From Cyclina sinensis (taxonomy: Eukaryota; Mollusca; Bivalvia; Venerida; Veneridae), in contig JAAONU010000001.1 of NCBI GenBank assembly GCA_012932295.1, positions 58,687,693-58,751,692 of the forward strand: a stretch of 64,000 bases of DNA, written 5' to 3'. Made by a program: the position numbers and the translations under genes. How positions within the stretch are numbered: the stretch's first letter is position 1; the number at the start of each line of letters is the position of its first letter. This document shows, in pieces, positions 1-10,969 of this stretch. Under the pieces are notes generated by a model. It was given only the letters and a program-made list of their open reading frames with translations, did no database searches and was not told where the DNA came from.

Positions 1-3000
1 CTGTGCATTAGTCATTTCCCTCGCCTGTTATTACACTTCGTTCTGTGCATTAGTCATTTTCTTCGACTGTTATAACATTTCGTTTTGTGCATTAGTCATT
101 TCCCTCGGTTGTTATAACATTTCGTTTTGTGCATAATTCATTTTCCTCGACTGTTATAACATTTCGTTCTGGGCATTAGTCATTTCCCTCGGCCGTTATA
201 ATGTTTTCGTACTGTACATAGTCATTTCCCTCGGCTGTAATTACACTTCGTTCTGTGCATTATTCATTTTCCTCGACTGTTATAAGATTTCGTTTTGTGC
301 ATTAGTCATTTTCCTCGGCTGTTATAGCATTTTTTTTTTTTGCATTTGTCATTTTCCTCAGCTGTTATAACCTTTCGTTCTGTGAATTAGTCCTTTTCCT
401 CGGCTGTTTTAACATTTTCGTACTGTGCATTAGTCATTTCCCTCGGCTGTTATTACACTTCGTACTGTGCATTAGTCATTTTCCTCGGCTGTTGTAACAT
501 TTCGTTTTGTGCATTAGTCATTTTCCTCGGCAGTTATAACACTTCGTTCTGTGCATTAGTCATTTTCCTCGACTGTTACAACATTTTCGTACTGTGCATT
601 AGTCATTTCCCTCAGCTGTCTTAACATTTTCGTACTGTGCATTCGATATTTTTCTCGGTTGTTATAACATTTCGTTTTGTGCATTAAACATTTTCCTACG
701 CTGTTTTAACATTTTCCTTCTGTGCATAAGTCATTTTCCTCGACTGTTATAACATTTCGTTTTGTGCATTTGTCATTTTCCTCGGCTATTTTAACAAGTT
801 CGTTCTGTGCATTAGTCATTTCCCTCGGCTGTCATTACACTTCGTACTGTGCATAAGTCATTTTTCCTCGGCTGTTTTAACATTTTCGTACTGTGCATTA
901 GTCATTTTCCTCGGCTGTTATTACATTTTGTACTGTGCATTAGTCATTTTCCTTTGCTGTTGTAACATTTCGTTTTGTGCATTAGTCATTTTCCTCGGCT
1001 GTTTTAACAATTTCCTACCATGCATAAGTCATTTTCCTCGGCTGTCTTAACATTTTCGTACTGTGCATTAGATATTTTCCTCGGTTGTTATAACATTTCG
1101 TTTTGTGCATTTGTCATTTCCCTCGCCTGTTATTACACTTCGTTCTGTGCATTAGTCATTTTCTTCGACTGTTATAACATTTCGTTTTGTGCATTAGTCA
1201 TTTCCCTCGGTTGTTATAACATTTCGTTTTGTGCATTAGTCATTTTCCTCGGCAGTTATAACATTTCGTTTTGTGCATAAGTCATTTTCCTCGACTGTTT
1301 TCACATTTTGTTCTGGGCATTAGTCATTTTCCTCGGCCGTTATAATGTTTTCGTACTGTACATAGTCTTTTCCCTCGGCTGTTATTACACTTCGTTCTGT
1401 GGATTAGTCATTTTCCTCGACTGTTATAAGATTTCGTTTTGTGCATTAGTCATTTTCCTCGGCTGTTATAGCATTTCGTTTTTTTGCATTTGTCATTTTC
1501 CTCGACTGTTATAACGTTTCGTTCTGTGAGTTAGTCCTTTTCCTCGGCTGTTTTAACATTTTCGTACTGTGCATTAGTCATTTCCCTCGGCTGTTATTAC
1601 ACTTCGTACTGTGCATTACCCATTTCCTTTGGTTGTTATTACACTTCGTTTTGTGCATTAGTCATTTTCCTCGGCAGTTATAACACTTCGTTCTGTGCAT
1701 TAGTCATTTTCCTCGGCTGTCTTAACATTTTCGTACTGTGCATTAGATATTCTTCTCGGTTGTTATAACATTTCGTTTTGTGCATTAGACATTTTCCTCG
1801 GCTGTTTTAACATTTTCCTTCTGTGCATAAGTCATTTTTCACGACTGTTATAACATTTCGTTTTGTGCATTTGTCATTTTCCTCGGCTATTTTAACATGT
1901 TCGTACTGTGCATTAGTCATTTCCCTCGGCTGTCATTACACTTCGTACTGTGCATTAGTCATTTTTCCTCGGCTGTTTTAACATTTTGGTACTGTGCATT
2001 AGTCATTTTCCTCGACTGTTATTACATTTTGTACTGTGCATTAGTCATATTCCTTTGCTGTTGTAACTTTTCGTTTTGTGCATTAGTCATTTTCCTCGGC
2101 TGTTTTAACAATTTCCTACCATGCATAAGTCATTTTCCTCGACTGTTATAACATTTTGTATTGTGCATAAGTCATTTTCCTCGGCTGTCTTAACATTTTC
2201 GTACTGTGCATTAGATATTTTCCTCGGTTGTTGTAACATTTCGTTCTGTGCATTAGTCATTTTCCTCGGCTATTATAACGTTTCGTTCTGTAAGTTAGTC
2301 CTTTTCCTCGGCTGTTTTAACATTTTCGTACTGTTCATTAGTCATTTCCCTCGGCTGTTATTACACTTCGTACTGTGCATTATTCATTTCCTTTGGTTGT
2401 TATTACACTTCGTTTTGTGCATTAGTCATTTTCCTCGGCAGTTATAACACTTCGTTCTGTGCATTAGTCATTTTCCTCGGCTGTCTTAACATTTTCGTAC
2501 TGTGCATTAGATATTTTTCTCGGTTGTTATAACATTTCGTTTTGTGCATTAGACTTTTTCCTCGGCTGTTTTAACATTTTCCTTCTGTGCATAAGTCATT
2601 TTCCACGACTGTTATAACATTTCGTTTTGTGCATTTGTCATTTTCCTCGGCTATTTTAACATGTTCGTACTGTGCATTAGTCATTTCCCTCGGCTGTCAT
2701 TACACTTCGTACTGTGCATTAGTCATTTATCCTCGGCTGTTTTAACATTTTGGTACTGTGCATTAGTCATTTTCCTCGGCTGTTATTACATTTTGTACTG
2801 TGCATTAGTCATTTTCCTCAGCTGTTGTAACATTTCGTTTTGTGCATTAGTCATTTTCCTCGGCTGTTTTAACAATTTCCTACCATGCATAAGTCATTTT
2901 CCTCGACTGTTATAATATTTTGTTTTGTGCATAAGTCATTTTCCCGGGCTGTCTTAACATTATCGTACTGTGCATTAGATATTTTCCTCAGTTGTTATAA

Positions 3001-4881
3001 CATTTGCGTACTGTGCATTTGTCATTTCCCTCGCCTGTAATTACACTTCGTTCTGTGCATTAGTCATTTTCTTCGACTGTTATAACATTTCGTTTTGTGC
3101 ATTAGTCATTTCCCTCGGTTGTTATAACATTGCGTTTTGTGCATTAGTCATTTCCCTCGGCAGTTATAACATTTCGTTTTGTGCATAAGTCATTTTCCTC
3201 GACTGTTTTCACATTTTGTTCTGGGCATTAGTCATTTTCCTCGGCCGTTATAATGTTTTCGTACTGTACATAGTCATTTCCCTCGGCTGTTATTACACTT
3301 CGTTCTGTGCATTAGTCATTTTCCTCGACTGTTATAAGATTTCGTTTTGTGCATTTGTCATTTTCCTCGGCTGTTATAGCATTTCGTTTTTTTGCATTTG
3401 TCATTTTCCTCGGCTGTTATAACGTTTCGTTCTGTGAGTTAGTCCTTTTCCTCGGCTGTTTTAACATTTTCGTACTGTGCATTAGTCATTTCCCTCGGCT
3501 GTTATTACACTTCGTACTGTGCATTAGTCATTTTCCTCAGCTGTTGTAGCATTTCGTTTTGTGCATTAGTCATTTTCTCGGCTGTTTTAACATTTTCCTA
3601 CTGTGCATAAGTCATTTTCCTCGATTGTTATAACATTTCTTTTTGTGCATAAATCATTTTCCTCGGCTGTCTTAACATTTTCGTACTGTGCATTAGATAT
3701 TTTTCTCGGTTGTTATAACATTTCGTTCTGTGCATAAGTCATTTCCCTCGACTGTTATTCACTTCGTACTGTGCATAAGTCATTTCCCTCGACTGTTATT
3801 ACACTTCGTACTGTGCATAAGTCATTTCCCTCGACTGTTATTCACTTCGTACTGTGCATTAGTCATTTCCCTCGACTGTTATTACACTTCGTACTGTGCA
3901 TAAGTCATTTCCCTCGACTGTTATTACACTTCGTACTGTGCATAAGTCATTTATCTCGACTGTTATTACACTTCGTACTGTGCATAAGTCATTTCCCTCG
4001 ACTGTTATTCACTTCGTACTGTGCATAAGTCATTTCCCTCGACTATTATTACACTTCGTACTGTGCATAAGTCATTTCCCTCGACTGTTATTCACTTCGT
4101 ACTGTGCATAAGTCATTTCCCTCGACTGTTATTACACTTCGTACTGTGCATTAGTCATTTCCCTCGACTGTTATTACACTTCGTACTGTGCATAAGTCAT
4201 TTCCCTCGACTGTTATTCACTTCGTACTGTGCATAAGTCCTTTTCCTCGGCTGTCTTAACATTTTCGTACTGTGTATTAGATATTTTCCTCGGTTGTTAT
4301 AACATTTTGTTCTGTGCATTAGTCATTTTCCTCGGCTGTTATAACATTTATGTACTGTGCATTAGTCATTTTCCTCGGCAGTTATAACATTTTCGTACTG
4401 TGCATTAGTCATTTTCCTTGGTTGTTATTACTCTTCGTACTGTGCATTAATCATTTCCCTTGGTTGTTATTACACTTCGTACTGTGCATTACTCATTTCC
4501 TTTGGTTGTTATTACACTTCGTACTGTGCATTAGTCATTTCCCTCGGCAGTTATAACACTTCGTACTGTGCATTAGTCATTTCCCTTGGTTGTTATTACT
4601 CTTCGTACTGTGCATTAGTCATTTTCCTTGGTTGTTATTACTCTTCGTACTGTGCATTAGTCATTTTCCTTGGTTGTTATTACTCTTCGTACTGTGCATT
4701 AGTCATTTTCCTTGGTTGTTATTACTCTTCGTACTGTGCATTAATCATTTCCCTTGGTTGTTATTACACTTCGTACTGTGCATAAGTCATTTCCCTCGGC
4801 TGTTATTACACTTCGTACTGTGCATTAGTCATTTCCCTTGGTTGTTATTACACTTCGTACTGTGCATTAGTCATTTATATC
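1..4881. repeat. 42-bp tandem satellite array, continuing off the left edge
   Basis: A unit of about 42 bp (core GCATTAGTCATTTTCCTCGG then CTGTTATAACATTTCGT) repeats roughly 115 times with variation. As 42 is a multiple of 3, long open frames appear on + (for example a 14-residue ALVIFLGCYNISFC-type repeat), but these are artefacts. Markers recur at higher order: ACATGTTCG at 1895 and 2659 (764 bp), TACCATGCAT at 1016, 2117 and 2881, CTGGGCAT at 169, 1313 and 3221. 3740-4235 is a distinct block mixing 42-bp and 41-bp units (TTACAC versus TTCAC). It ends abruptly at about 4881. Confidence 0.95.
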
Positions 4882-6420
4882 ATTTCGTTAGGGTCATATC
4901 AGAGTGAAATTAGGCACATCTTATAATTTCTGTTTAATTAACATTTATTGGTCAGAAGTAATTTTCAAATAATTACTTTGTGATACATTATAAATTTTGC
5001 TATGATGCGACTAATTAAAAAATGTTTAGTGGGTTAGATACCCGTAATGAAAGGGGCATGGCTTCGAATCCTGCTGAGTTCATTTTTTCTTCTTCAGTTT
5101 GCCTGGTATATAGTAGCATAATATTATGTTTGCTTTGTATATAGTAGCATAATATTATGTTTTTTCCACAGTATATTATTTCTCTTTAATTTTAAAGAAG
5201 AAAATAAGCTAAATTATGTGAGCGAGTTGCTTTAACCTTTACCGAGAATGAAATGCAATCTAAATGGAACCAACAGATAAAGGAATAACATTTTCTCGCC
5301 ATGCTTAAGTAAGGAATTAGAGGCCCTTTTAAATTCTATTGCCTATTCAATATAAACCGGTGCAATTTATGTCTTTAAAAAGTTTTCTGGACGCTGGATT
5401 TATTTAATAGGTTATAGTAATATGAAATTGTAGCTACTCTTCGAAGCAGAGTATAACCGACTACACCTCTTTCAATCAGTCATTTCTTGATTGACTATTC
5501 TATCCATTATTATTATAATATAACTTACGTCGACCAGCTTTTTTTAAAAAGATACTTATTTTTTATTGACAGGAATTAAAGCCAGAAAGCATAACAGGAA
5601 AACTGAGTGAATATTTATGTGAAAATCAATGTGAAAATATGTGATTTTTATTTACATTTTGACACTATACAAAGTAAAGAGGAACGCCGAAATGTTCCGC
5701 ACCAAGTTATCTAATAGTTTGCACCATTTTATCAGGTGTCAAGGCCTTGTTCAAGCTTATGCTACTGGCGATATGAAAATATGCATACTGAAGCGGGTTA
5801 TGATGAACGATCGACCATTTCTGTTTCACAAAAATGATAACCGATGAACATTTTGGTGGTTTCTGAATTATTGTGGATTAATTATGCTACTTGTGTAAGA
5901 ATTCACACCGGCTTGCGTGTTATGTGAGGGACGAACGATAACTCTGCTTGGAGATTGGTTAGAACATCCTGAATGTTTACTGTTGTATCGGAAAGGTTTC
6001 CGCTGTCGTTCAAACTTTTATTAAATGAGACGTTGAGGGCACATAATAAGCGTCCAAAAGAAAATGAGTATCCGAACGGTTCTTAAATGAGTCTAACACT
6101 ATGCCTAGTCAGATCCGTTCTCCTATCGTAATCAAACCGTAAGCATCGGTAGAATGTTGCATATCACTTACGCCACCCATAAAACTACGTGCGTTTAAAA
6201 CTCAAATCAATACGTCATCTTGTTATTAGTCACAGAACGTAAAGAAGTTAGTGCGTACACACCTAACATAATGACAAATCGCAGCACAGACAGACATGTT
6301 TCAACTACCGAACATAAGTGAACAGCAGTATTTAAACGTCAAGTAGCGTGCTGCATTTTTGCCCCATAAACCTTACGTCTATTGACTCGAATATGCACTT
6401 AGAAAAAATAATAACAATAG
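4882..6420. other. Non-satellite sequence with no recognised gene
   Basis: Two short features only. One is a direct repeat of TATATAGTAGCATAATATTA near 5107 and 5138. The other is a pol III box-B-like GGCTTCGAATCC near 5069 with tRNA-like surroundings, perhaps a SINE or tRNA relic. A 68-codon frame at 5641-5847 has no recognisable domain. Confidence 0.4.
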
Positions 6421-7320
6421 AAAAACAAGATCCCGTGTTTGGTAAACACACATGCCCCCGGAAGCATTCTTGTTAGGAACCAAACAAGATAATGGGACAG
6501 CCAGACTTTTGTTGTTAACAATGTTATAAACTAAATTCGGGATTTTGTGCTGGTCATTAAATTCAGAAATTTGTGCTATTTGTAGTAGGTGAAAAAATAA
6601 TTCAACTTGCAGAAAAAGGATAACCTGGTCTCCAGAAAGGGATTACTCCATGAAATAGGTTGACACAGTATGTAACTTAACGCTGTCATACCATTTGTTC
6701 TGGTCAGTAAATTCATTAACTGTATGCTATTTGTAGAAGCTGAAAAATATTCAACTTGCCAAAAAAGTAAACCTATTCACTAAGTTTAGTAAAGGGACAT
6801 TACTGCAGAAAAATGATTGACACAGTTATGTAACTTGATAGTTTCATGACCTTTTGTACTTTGTTGAAAAAAATATTCAACTTGCCTAGAAAAGGTAAGC
6901 CGTGACTACTTTCAAAGTGCATAAAGAAGAGGAAATTTACTGAAAGAAATGGATCCCACAGTCAGTTAACTTTCAAGAATCATAGGCTTTGTATCAATAA
7001 GTAAATGTGTGTATTATGTAGCCATTAGTACTGGTAAAATTTAGATATATCTAACTTGCCGAAAAAAGGTTCACCGTACCTATCTTCAAAGTGCATAAAG
7101 GGGAGATTAATGGGAGAAATATACAAAGAACGAATGATGTAACTACAGAGCGAAGTGACAAAGACACAGTACGAGTTCGTTTCGACAATATTTTAATCGA
7201 AAATATGTTTATATTGAAGCTAAAATCATTATAGTAATTCACAATTATAATATTTTTATCATAGACGACGTTGTGGGCCTGTAATAAAGCCATGTTATAT
7301 TTTTGATTTTGATATAACAC
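6421..7320. repeat. Interspersed repeat family R1, uninterrupted copy
   Basis: Begins AACAAGATCCCGTGTTTGG and holds diverged internal units of about 170 bp (ATTCAACTTGCC..AAAGGT, TCAAAGTGCATAA). The same family recurs at 60312-62440, where it is split by another element. A tail motif GTAATAAAGCC..GT.ATATTTT near 7281 recurs near 20381. Confidence 0.7.
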
Positions 7321-7550
7321 TAGTGTAAAAAAACTTTGACGTCAACGTAATTAACGATTCGCTTATGACGTTTGCGCGTATACGAACAAAACAAACAGTT
7401 TCAATGCGTTTCATTTACCATTCACTTACAAAACTTCTATGATTAAACATAATATTCGTGGTCATGTAATTTTGGATTTATTGCACTCGTTATTTGGAAG
7501 CGATGAAAACTCGGCAGAGCCTCGTTTTTAGCGTTTTTAAATAACTGATC
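7321..7550. other. Unannotated AT-rich spacer
   Basis: Nothing recognised. It lies between the R1 repeat and the inverted-repeat element that follows. Confidence 0.3.
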
Positions 7551-7552
7551 AG

Positions 7553-7775
7553 GGGCGTAGCCAGGGCTGTTGAAGGTGTACGCAGAATCCTAGGGGGGTC
7601 CGGGGGCATGCTCCCCCGGAATTTTTATTTTCTGTAGATCGTCTCAGAAGCGTTTTGGCAGGTTTTTGGCATAAAATAAGTCATATTTTTTCACCAATTT
7701 TACTCGATTTTCTCGACCAATGTGTACGCAGCTGCGTATTCTGCGTACTGGTAGCTACGCGCCTGCTGATGCAAT
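7553..7775. mobile_element. Small element with imperfect terminal inverted repeats (CAGGGGCGTAGC type)
   Basis: The left end ATCAGGGGCGTAGCCAG pairs imperfectly with the right end GTAGCTACGCGCCTGCTGAT. A GC-rich dyad GGGGGCATGCTCCCCC sits inside. This resembles non-autonomous DNA transposons with CAGGGGC ends; no clean target duplication was found. Confidence 0.6.
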
Positions 7776-8229
7776 AAATCCCGTATAACATGACAACTCA
7801 TTTAATATCCTCTATATATTGAACAAAAACTGCCTGGTACCTTTTTCATGCTTATCAAATGCGGTTTCAATAGCATCAATAAATGCTACTTTTCTTCGAT
7901 ATCGTGAAAATTCGATTCATGTATTGTCCGTTGGAATTATAAAACGTTGCTACTTCGGTTTCATGCAAATACAGTTGAAGTCACACCTGTAAAATTTGGT
8001 TTTATATAATGATGCATTTGTACCATATATTGTAGACATATAGGTAAACGTGAATCGATATAGTGCAACGTCGGTTCAATATGAGGAAAGTTGATTCGTT
8101 TGGCTCCATACAGTGAAGTCTTCATCATATATATTGTGAAAATGAAATCATATGTTGCTACTTCGGTTCCATATACAGACAGGCGAATCCATGCATGTCT
8201 TATTTGATTTCTTATAATGATGCGTTTGT

Positions 8230-8330
8230 TAAGGGTTAACGCACATTTTTTCGTGTTATAACATCTGCAGAATCCCTCGGGATTCTGCAGTTGTTATATG
8301 ACACGAAAAAAACGTGCTTTAACGCTGTTC
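8230..8330. mobile_element. About 100-bp nearly perfect palindrome
   Basis: Arms of about 47 bp meet at AATCCCTCGGGATT near 8271-8284, with CTGCAGAATCCC and GGGATTCTGCAG adjacent and TTTTTTCGTG pairing with CACGAAAAAA further out. It has the form of a foldback MITE; no transposase. Confidence 0.7.
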
Positions 8331-8725
8331 TAGCATAAAATGATCTAGAAAAGACATGTTTACGAAAAAAAAAAAAAAAAAAGTACAGTCGCCTTTAGGT
8401 TGTTATGGATACGTGTTTTAAATATGCGTTCCAGGGCGACACAATTTTCAACCTGTCGAGCGGCCATCTTGAAACTTAAAAAGTGTCGATTAAAAAGTAT
8501 TTGGAAGGATTTCATGTGGATTTACGATTGATAGTATACACTGACGGCTTAATTAATAATCATGAATGTTTCGTCTACGTTCCGACCTGCAAAGTTACAT
8601 AAACTGCCGATTTGGGGCAAAAAAGAGGGATCAGCGTCCATTATTTACAAAGGCCCTGTAACGCGCATAACTGAAAACGGGTAATAACAGCGCGTGAGCG
8701 CGAGAACTTCCATGGCTATTTGTAT

Positions 8726-8828
8726 AAGTTATTGGTCATATATCAAATTTTATGGAATTTATTGCGAGCGAAACCGAAGGCGTAGCGAAGCAATAAGTTC
8801 TATAAAATTTGATATAGACCAATAACTT
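8726..8828. mobile_element. About 103-bp palindromic foldback element
   Basis: AAGTTATTGGTC..ATATCAAATTTTAT on the left pairs with ATAAAATTTGATAT..GACCAATAACTT on the right. The centre holds GCGAGCGAAACCGAAGGCG. Size and design match the other palindromes here. Confidence 0.7.
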
Positions 8829-8830
8829 GC

Positions 8831-9171
8831 TTACAGTTTGTCACGTACGCACGTCGGCAACGTCCTCTGAAGTCTTGTTAAGACCGCCCTTTCATTTTGA
8901 TTGACACCTCTAGCGCCCAAAAAGATGTCGGTTGCCTGTAATTCAAGTTGTCACGAGGCTTTTTTCTACATGTACAGTTCAGTTTGTAATGTCCGTATGT
9001 TATTCTAGCTATTTTGCATAACTTCGCCCACATACCACATGTCTCGCGCTGTTCATATCAAAGAAAATAAGTCACTTACTTTTTCATAAAGATTATTTTA
9101 TGGGATATATTTTTCAAATTTGAACTGAATATGGCCTCTCTGATTGGATAAGAAACTAGGGCAAACTGTAA
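8831..9171. mobile_element. Possible element with 10-bp inverted ends TTACAGTTTG
   Basis: TTACAGTTTG at 8831-8840 and CAAACTGTAA at 9162-9171 are perfect complements. The interior has no recognised gene. Short ends alone could arise by chance. Confidence 0.3.
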
Positions 9172-9480
9172 TGATTCAATATATAGATGGCAAGGTTTCA
9201 TAAAATGTCAAAATGAAACCTGTATATTGCTACTCGATTCCATATAAGGACAGTTAGTTTCATATATGGATATGTTAATGCAATAGATTTGGAAATATGA
9301 ATATGTAGATGCTACAATATAGTGATCATTTAAGGAAATAAAATTATTGAAACTTTGGAACTACTTTTTGTGTATATGTACACCTGGCAGATAACCTTGA
9401 CAATAACCTTATTTGAAACACATTAAAGATAGGTTTTCAATATCTTTAGTAAATTATTTCCAAATGCCAGATGTAACAGG

Positions 9481-9636
9481 ATAAAAAGAATAATAGGTTA
9501 GTGTCTTAATATGAGAAAGTTTATCTGGCAAGGCGTAGGAATTTATTGGGTGAGCCGAAGGCGAACCCGATAAATTCCACAGCCGAGCCAGATAAACTTT
9601 CTCAATTAAGACACTGACCTATTATTCTCTTTTTAT
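9481..9636. mobile_element. Palindromic MITE, family P (156 bp)
   Basis: Both ends read ATAAAAAGAGAATAATAGGT-like sequence inward, followed by GTGTCTTAAT and GAGAAAGTTTATCTGGC, giving arms of about 48 bp. The centre holds GTGAGCCGAAGGCGAA. A diverged member with the same motifs lies at 57540-57727. Confidence 0.8.
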
Positions 9637-9691
9637 CTACCCGTAACAACAAACACACCCACCCCTAAAAATCAAGTGAAAAACAAAATGT

Positions 9692-10471
9692 GTTGCTCTA
9701 AATAGAGACTTCCAAACTGCTTCCGGTGTTCGAATCTAGGCACAAACATATCGCAACAGACTCCACGACGCTAATTTACGTTCTCGCCGTACTGTTGTAC
9801 GTCCTCCTTTAACACCAAGACACCGTGCGGCCCGTCTGGAGTTTGCCAGAGATCACGTTAATTGCCAACGCAGGCACTTCTGTAATGTGCTATTCACCGA
9901 CGAGTCCAAATTTTGCCTAGACTTCCATGAAGGACGACGCTTGTATGGCATCAGCGAAATGAGCGCATCAGCGAGTGTTGCATATCCGAACATGACAAGT
10001 TTGGTAGTGGCTCTGTTATTGTTTGGGCGGGCATTTCTTACAACGGGCGTAGCGGACCTTCACATGATTGTTAACGGCACAGTTACTGCTAGACGTTATA
10101 TTGACGAAATATTCCGACCTCACGTCATTCCATATGCTGGTGCAATCGGCCAGGAATTCGTGTTAATGGACGACAATGTTACAGCTCACCGTGCGAGAAT
10201 CGTCAATCAGTACCTTGACGATCAAGGTATTGAACGTATGGAATGGCCAGCTGGGGCTCCAGGCATGAACCCAATAGAACATGCCTGGGACATGCTGCAG
10301 CGCCGTGTTTCCGCACGACAACGTCAGCCGTCAACAAGAAATGAGCTGGCTACTGCCCTTACAGAGGAATGGGGTCTCCTACCACAAAGGGACATCAAAA
10401 AGCTCATACGCAGCTTCCAGGCCCGTGTCAAAGAGGTTATCCGAGCACGAGGAGGTCATACCCGTTTCTAA
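9692..10471 (+). pseudogene. Broken Tc1-like transposase
   Basis: Tc1/mariner transposases cut and paste DNA using a DDE/D catalytic domain. Seen here: a partial N-terminal region (RDFQTASGVRI, then an in-frame TAG near 9733), then R-rich RRTVVRPP, VLFTDESKF (first catalytic Asp), LMDDN (second) and PGMNPIEHAW (third acidic). The C-terminus ends in ARGGHTRF before TAA, the usual family end. Between about 9942 and 10047 the conserved sequence (VIVWAGISYNGRS) is in a different frame, so one indel leaves the main frame and a second restores it. The N-terminal DNA-binding part is largely missing and no flanking inverted repeats were found. It is inactive; an open frame still spans 9887-10471 by chance compensation. 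Confidence 0.9.
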
Positions 10472-10479
10472 AATTTAAC

Positions 10480-10925
10480 TGGTTTCCATATTTCTTATGA
10501 TAGGCCATTGTGTTTACCCCGCCCACCAAGTCTCAAACACTTTAAAACTGATAGGGGTTGTCTTTGAGGATTAATCGTGCTACTGTGTTTGTGAAACAAA
10601 TGTTACTTTTAGTTTAAATTGGTCACAGATATAATGAATTTTTGTTGGATATAAAAAGGTATGTCTTTAAGAACTGCTGCCATGTGTCCTTGACCCTTAA
10701 TTTCTTTTGTTGAGTGTATAATTTTCCTCGCCCGGTCAGCGTTTACACCTAGTCTTATTTTATTACTGCGTAAAATGAAAACTTAAGGAAAAGAAAACAT
10801 GTATAGAAGCTGTGTTTCTCTGAGTATTTTTTCCTTGTTACTGTGCTACATTTATAGAAGCTGTGTTTTTTCCTCGTTACATCCCCGTACCTCGTTGTTT
10901 TGCTAAATATAAAATGGACCTAAAT
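10480..10925. other. Spacer between transposase relic and foldback element
   Basis: No gene seen. ATAGAAGCTGTGTTT occurs twice (about 10804 and 10855) within a local duplication of about 50 bp. Confidence 0.4.
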
Positions 10926-10934
10926 AAAAGTATC
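10926..10934. repeat. Left 9-bp target-site duplication AAAAGTATC
   Basis: Identical to 18670-18678, immediately outside the matching inverted ends of the 7.7-kb element. Confidence 0.85.
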
Positions 10935-10969
10935 AAGTCTGTGAAGTTGGCTGTGGATTCAACATTCGA

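Larger units (their letters stand above)
7900..9300. repeat. Diverged repeat with TTGCTACTTCGGTTCCATAT units, interrupted by foldback sequences
   Basis: Related units occur near 7945, 8155 and 9220 (TTGCTACT.CG.TTCCATATA followed by ACAG). The last is separated by about 950 bp that contain two palindromic elements, suggesting later insertion into an older repeat. Confidence 0.5.

Noticed and set aside
1020..4907. Many open frames of 60-110 codons across the first 4.9 kb
   Set aside because: They arise because the satellite unit is 42 bp (14 codons). The same frame repeats with every unit, with no start context or non-repeat sequence.
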